Source: Corynebacterium sp. (GTDB lineage Bacteria > Actinomycetota > Actinomycetes > Mycobacteriales > Mycobacteriaceae). Taken from it: DNA of 14,448 nucleotides. The translations under genes were made by a program, and so were the position numbers. Below, in pieces: positions 11,510 to 14,448 of this stretch (within the stretch, counting starts at the first letter, position 1; every line of letters begins with the position of its first letter). The DNA lies in NCBI GenBank assembly GCA_030450335.1, contig JAKDIS010000061.1, forward strand, positions 1 through 14,448, in the 5' to 3' direction. The notes below the pieces were generated by a model. That model saw nothing but the letters and a program-made list of their open reading frames with translations. It ran no database searches and was not told the origin of the DNA.

Positions 11510-14362
11510 ATGACTAACTCCAGCGAGTCCACCTCCCACCGATACACCCCGCAACTCGCCGGCGACATCGAAAGTCGCTGGCAGGGGTACTGGCGGGACA
11601 ACGGCACCTTCAACGCGCCGAACCCGGTAGGCGACCTCGCTGAGGAGGGCGCCGACCTGCAGGGGTCCGAGAAGCTCTTCGTCCAGGACATGTTCCCCTA
11701 CCCCTCCGGCGTGGGCCTGCACGTCGGCCACCCGCTGGGCTACATCGCCACCGACGTCTACGCCCGGTTCAACCGGATGCTCGGACGCAACGTGCTGCAC
11801 ACCCTCGGCTACGACGCCTTCGGCCTGCCCGCCGAGCAGTACGCCGTGCAGACCGGCACGCACCCGCGCACCACCACCAGCGCGAACATCGACAACATGG
11901 AGCGTCAGCTGGGACGCCTCGGCCTGGGCCACGACCGCCGCCGCGTGGTCGCCACCACCGACACCGACTTCTACCGCTGGACCCAGTGGATCTTCCTGCA
12001 GATCTACAACTCCTGGTTCGACGTGGAGGCCCAGAAGGCCCGCCCCATCAGCGAACTCGAGGCGAAGCTCGCCGCCGAGCGGGACGACTGGGCCGACCTG
12101 GACGCCGCCGCGCAGCAAGCCGAACTCGACGCGCACCGCCTGGTCTACCGCTCCAACTCCACCGTGAACTGGTGTCCCGGGCTCGGCACCGTGCTCGCCA
12201 ACGAGGAGGTCACCGCCGACGGACGCTCCGAGCGCGGTAACTTCCCCGTGTTCCGCAAGCGCCTGTCGCAGTGGATGATGCGCATCACCGCCTACTCCGA
12301 CCGCCTGCTCGACGACCTCGAGGACCTCGACTGGCCCGACAAGGTCAAGTCCATGCAGCGCAACTGGATCGGACGCTCCCGCGGCGCCGAGGTCGACTTC
12401 GCCGTCTCCCTGGCCGGGCCGAAGTCCGAGGCCCGGATCCGCGTGTTCACCACCCGCCCCGACACGCTCTTCGGCGCGTCCTACATGGTGCTCGCCCCCG
12501 AGCACGAGCTCGTCGACGCGCTCGTCGCCGGGGCGTCCTACGCCGACGGCGTCGACCCGCGCTGGACGTACGGCGCGGCGACACCGGCGGACGCAGTGGC
12601 GTCCTACCGGGCCGCGATCGCGGCCAAGACCGACCTGGAACGCCAGGAGAGCAAGGAGAAGACCGGTGTCTTCACCGGCGCCTACGCCACCAACCCGGTC
12701 AACGGCGCGCAGGTCCCCGTGTTCATCGCCGACTACGTGCTCACCGGCTACGGCACCGGCGCGATCATGGCCGTGCCCGGCCACGACGAGCGCGACCACG
12801 AGTTCGCCACCGTCTTCGGCCTGCCCGTCACCGAGGTCGTCTCCGGCGGCGACGTCCCCGTCACAGAGGCCGCGTACACCGGCGACGGCACGCTGGTGAA
12901 CTCCGCCAACGACGACGGCCTCGACCTCAACGGCCAGGACAAGGCCGCCGCCATCGAGACCACCATCGAGTGGCTCGCCGGCCGCGGCCTCGGCGAGGAG
13001 AAGATCCAGTACAAGCTGCGCGACTGGCTCTTCGCCCGCCAGCGCTACTGGGGCGAGCCCTTCCCCGTCGTCTACGACGCCGACGGAGTCGCCCACGCGC
13101 TGCCCGAGTCCATGCTGCCCGTCGAGCTCCCCGAGGTCGAGGACTACAAGCCCGTCAGCTTCGACCCCGACGACGCCTCCTCCGAGCCGCAGCCGCCGCT
13201 GGCCAAGGCCAAGGAATGGGTCGAGGTCACCCTGGACCTCGGCGACGGCGAGCAGACCTACTGGCGCGACACCAACGTGATGCCCCAGTGGGCCGGGTCC
13301 TCCTGGTACCAGCTGCGCTACATCGACCCGACGAACTCCGAGGCGCTCGTCGACATCGACAACGAGCGCTACTGGACGGGTCCGCGCGAGGGTGCGCCGT
13401 CCGGCGGCGTGGACCTCTACGTCGGTGGCGTCGAGCACGCCGTGCTGCACCTGCTCTACAGCCGTTTCTGGCACAAGGTGCTCTTCGACCTCGGCCACGT
13501 CTCGTCCTACGAGCCGTACCACCGGCTCTACAACCAGGGCTACATCCAGGCCTACGCCTACACCGACGCCCGCGGCGTGTACGTGCCCGCCGACGAGGTC
13601 GAGGAGAAGGACGGCACGTTCTACTTCAACGGCGAGGAGGTTACCCAGGAGTACGGCAAGATGGGCAAGTCCCTGAAGAACGCCGTCTCCCCCGACGAGA
13701 TCTGCGACAACTACGGCGCCGACACCCTGCGCGTCTACGAGATGTCGATGGGTCCGCTGGACACCTCCCGTCCCTGGGCGACGAAGGACGTCGTCGGTGC
13801 GCAGCGCTTCCTGCAGCGCGCCTGGCGACTCGTGGTCGACGAGGCCACCGGCGAGTCCGCGGTGGCCGGTGACACCGTCTCCCTCACCGACGACGACCAG
13901 CGGGCCCTGCACCGCACCGTCGCCGGTGTGCACGACGACTACGCCAACCTGCGTGACAACACCGCCGTCGCCAAGCTCATCGAGTACGTCAACCACCTGA
14001 CCAAGGCCTACACCGGGGCATCCGTCCCGCGGGCCGCCGTGGAACCGCTGGTGCTGATGATGGCGCCGGTGGCCCCGCACATCGCCGAGGAGATGTGGTC
14101 CCGGCTGGGCCACTCCACCTCCCTGTCGCACGCCGACTTCCCGTCCTGGGACGAGGCGTGGCTCGTGGACGACACCGTGGAGCTGCCCGTCCAGGTCATG
14201 GGCAAGGTGCGCGGCCGCGTGACCGTGGCCGCCGACGCCTCACGCGAGGACGTGGAGGCCGCCGCGCTGGCGGAACCGAACGTCGCCTCCCACGTGGAGG
14301 GCAAGACCGTGGCGAAGATCATCGTGGTGCCGGGCAAGATGGTGAACATCGTGGCGAAGTAG
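11510..14362 (+). CDS. leuS: Leucyl-tRNA synthetase
   Basis: This complete 950-residue class Ia synthetase charges tRNA-Leu with leucine. The HIGH motif is HVGH (71-74) within [19 protein letters not shown]. The [14 protein letters not shown] block follows. The CP1 editing domain is intact, with TTRPDTLFG (314-322) and GHDERD (424-429) containing the conserved Asp. KMSKS is KMGKS (717-721), followed by [10 protein letters not shown] and [15 protein letters not shown]. The C-terminus has the usual [11 protein letters not shown] anticodon/C-terminal segment. An insert rich in acidic residues around 185-210 is of the kind seen in actinobacterial enzymes. ATG 11510 follows TACAAT by 8 nt and has no Shine-Dalgarno, so the mRNA is probably leaderless. 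Long open frames on the opposite strand are composition artefacts. Confidence 0.98.
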   Translation: MTNSSESTSHRYTPQLAGDIESRWQGYWRDNGTFNAPNPVGDLAEEGADLQGSEKLFVQDMFPYPSGVGLHVGHPLGYIATDVYARFNRMLGRNVLHTLGYDAFGLPAEQYAVQTGTHPRTTTSANIDNMERQLGRLGLGHDRRRVVATTDTDFYRWTQWIFLQIYNSWFDVEAQKARPISELEAKLAAERDDWADLDAAAQQAELDAHRLVYRSNSTVNWCPGLGTVLANEEVTADGRSERGNFPVFRKRLSQWMMRITAYSDRLLDDLEDLDWPDKVKSMQRNWIGRSRGAEVDFAVSLAGPKSEARIRVFTTRPDTLFGASYMVLAPEHELVDALVAGASYADGVDPRWTYGAATPADAVASYRAAIAAKTDLERQESKEKTGVFTGAYATNPVNGAQVPVFIADYVLTGYGTGAIMAVPGHDERDHEFATVFGLPVTEVVSGGDVPVTEAAYTGDGTLVNSANDDGLDLNGQDKAAAIETTIEWLAGRGLGEEKIQYKLRDWLFARQRYWGEPFPVVYDADGVAHALPESMLPVELPEVEDYKPVSFDPDDASSEPQPPLAKAKEWVEVTLDLGDGEQTYWRDTNVMPQWAGSSWYQLRYIDPTNSEALVDIDNERYWTGPREGAPSGGVDLYVGGVEHAVLHLLYSRFWHKVLFDLGHVSSYEPYHRLYNQGYIQAYAYTDARGVYVPADEVEEKDGTFYFNGEEVTQEYGKMGKSLKNAVSPDEICDNYGADTLRVYEMSMGPLDTSRPWATKDVVGAQRFLQRAWRLVVDEATGESAVAGDTVSLTDDDQRALHRTVAGVHDDYANLRDNTAVAKLIEYVNHLTKAYTGASVPRAAVEPLVLMMAPVAPHIAEEMWSRLGHSTSLSHADFPSWDEAWLVDDTVELPVQVMGKVRGRVTVAADASREDVEAAALAEPNVASHVEGKTVAKIIVVPGKMVNIVAK

Positions 14363-14373
14363 GCCCGCGGCTC

Positions 14374-14402
14374 GGGGGGTCGGGGGTTGGGGGTCCCCCG
14401 GG
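14374..14402 (+). other. G-run cluster downstream of leuS with G-quadruplex potential
   Basis: Starting 12 bases after the leuS stop are runs of 6, 5, 5 and 3 G separated by TC, TT and TCCCCC. This satisfies the usual four-run G-quadruplex pattern on the sense strand. The G-run at 14382-14386 could instead pair with CCCCC at 14395-14399 as a hairpin. Whether it takes part in transcription termination is not known. Confidence 0.4.
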
Positions 14403-14448
14403 CACGATGCGGAAAAGTCGCCCGCCCCCGGAGCGCAAAGGGGGGGTT

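Noticed and set aside
11495..14131. An 878-codon open frame on the minus strand opposite leuS
   Set aside because: It lies antisense to an unmistakable leuS and has the Val/Gly/His-rich composition of a GC-driven shadow frame, with no recognisable domain.
14425..14448. CCCCC...GGGGGGG hairpin at the window end as the leuS terminator
   Set aside because: The structure is cut by the window edge and short; it cannot be judged from what is visible.

Overview
The window is high-GC actinobacterial chromosome, most probably from a Corynebacterium or close relative. The main evidence is the order DUF6049 secreted protein <- MutT4-type NUDIX | divergent | pcnA -> at 1-2798. This matches the Rv3909-mutT4-pcnA neighbourhood upstream of murJ, sigM and trxBA in mycobacteria and corynebacteria. 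Support also comes from a brnFE-like azlCD pair and from many genes that look leaderless, an actinobacterial habit. The species cannot be named from the sequence alone.

Layout: 1-662 (-) is the N-terminal part of a DUF6049 secreted protein, which runs into a 9-bp tandem repeat at the window edge. 665-1264 (-) is a MutT4-like NUDIX hydrolase. 1320-3854 (+) is a tightly overlapping run of pcnA, azlC and azlD (CCA-adding enzyme and a branched-chain amino-acid exporter). 3875-5221 is a unit holding a single AbiEi-like/DUF559 nuclease-fold gene (-), with a 60-bp hairpin repeat on each side in inverted orientation. 5242-6237 (-) is an iron-siderophore binding lipoprotein, divergent from a second NUDIX gene (6317-6880, +). 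An AlbA_2/Schlafen-type ATP-binding protein follows (6891-8351, +). 8356-10244 (-) holds a BASS-family transporter and a ribokinase. 10282-10704 (-) is a PASTA-like lipoprotein. 10924-11481 (-) is an SdpI-family membrane protein with a Cys/Gly tail. 11510-14362 (+) is complete leuS.

Most of the window is housekeeping: tRNA maturation and charging, nucleotide sanitation, amino-acid and iron transport, sugar phosphorylation. There are no tRNAs, rRNAs, CRISPR arrays or transposases, and no gene-free stretch longer than 300 bases; the largest gap is 219 bp at 10705-10923. The most unusual object is the nuclease-fold gene bracketed by inverted hairpins. Its arrangement resembles that of REP-associated transposase (RAYT) loci but with an unrelated protein. 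A second theme is the start-site architecture: nine of thirteen genes have a TAnnnT hexamer 6-9 nt upstream of the start codon and no usable Shine-Dalgarno. This predicts leaderless mRNAs and very compact divergent promoters, most strikingly at leuS/SdpI, where only 28 bp separate the two start codons.
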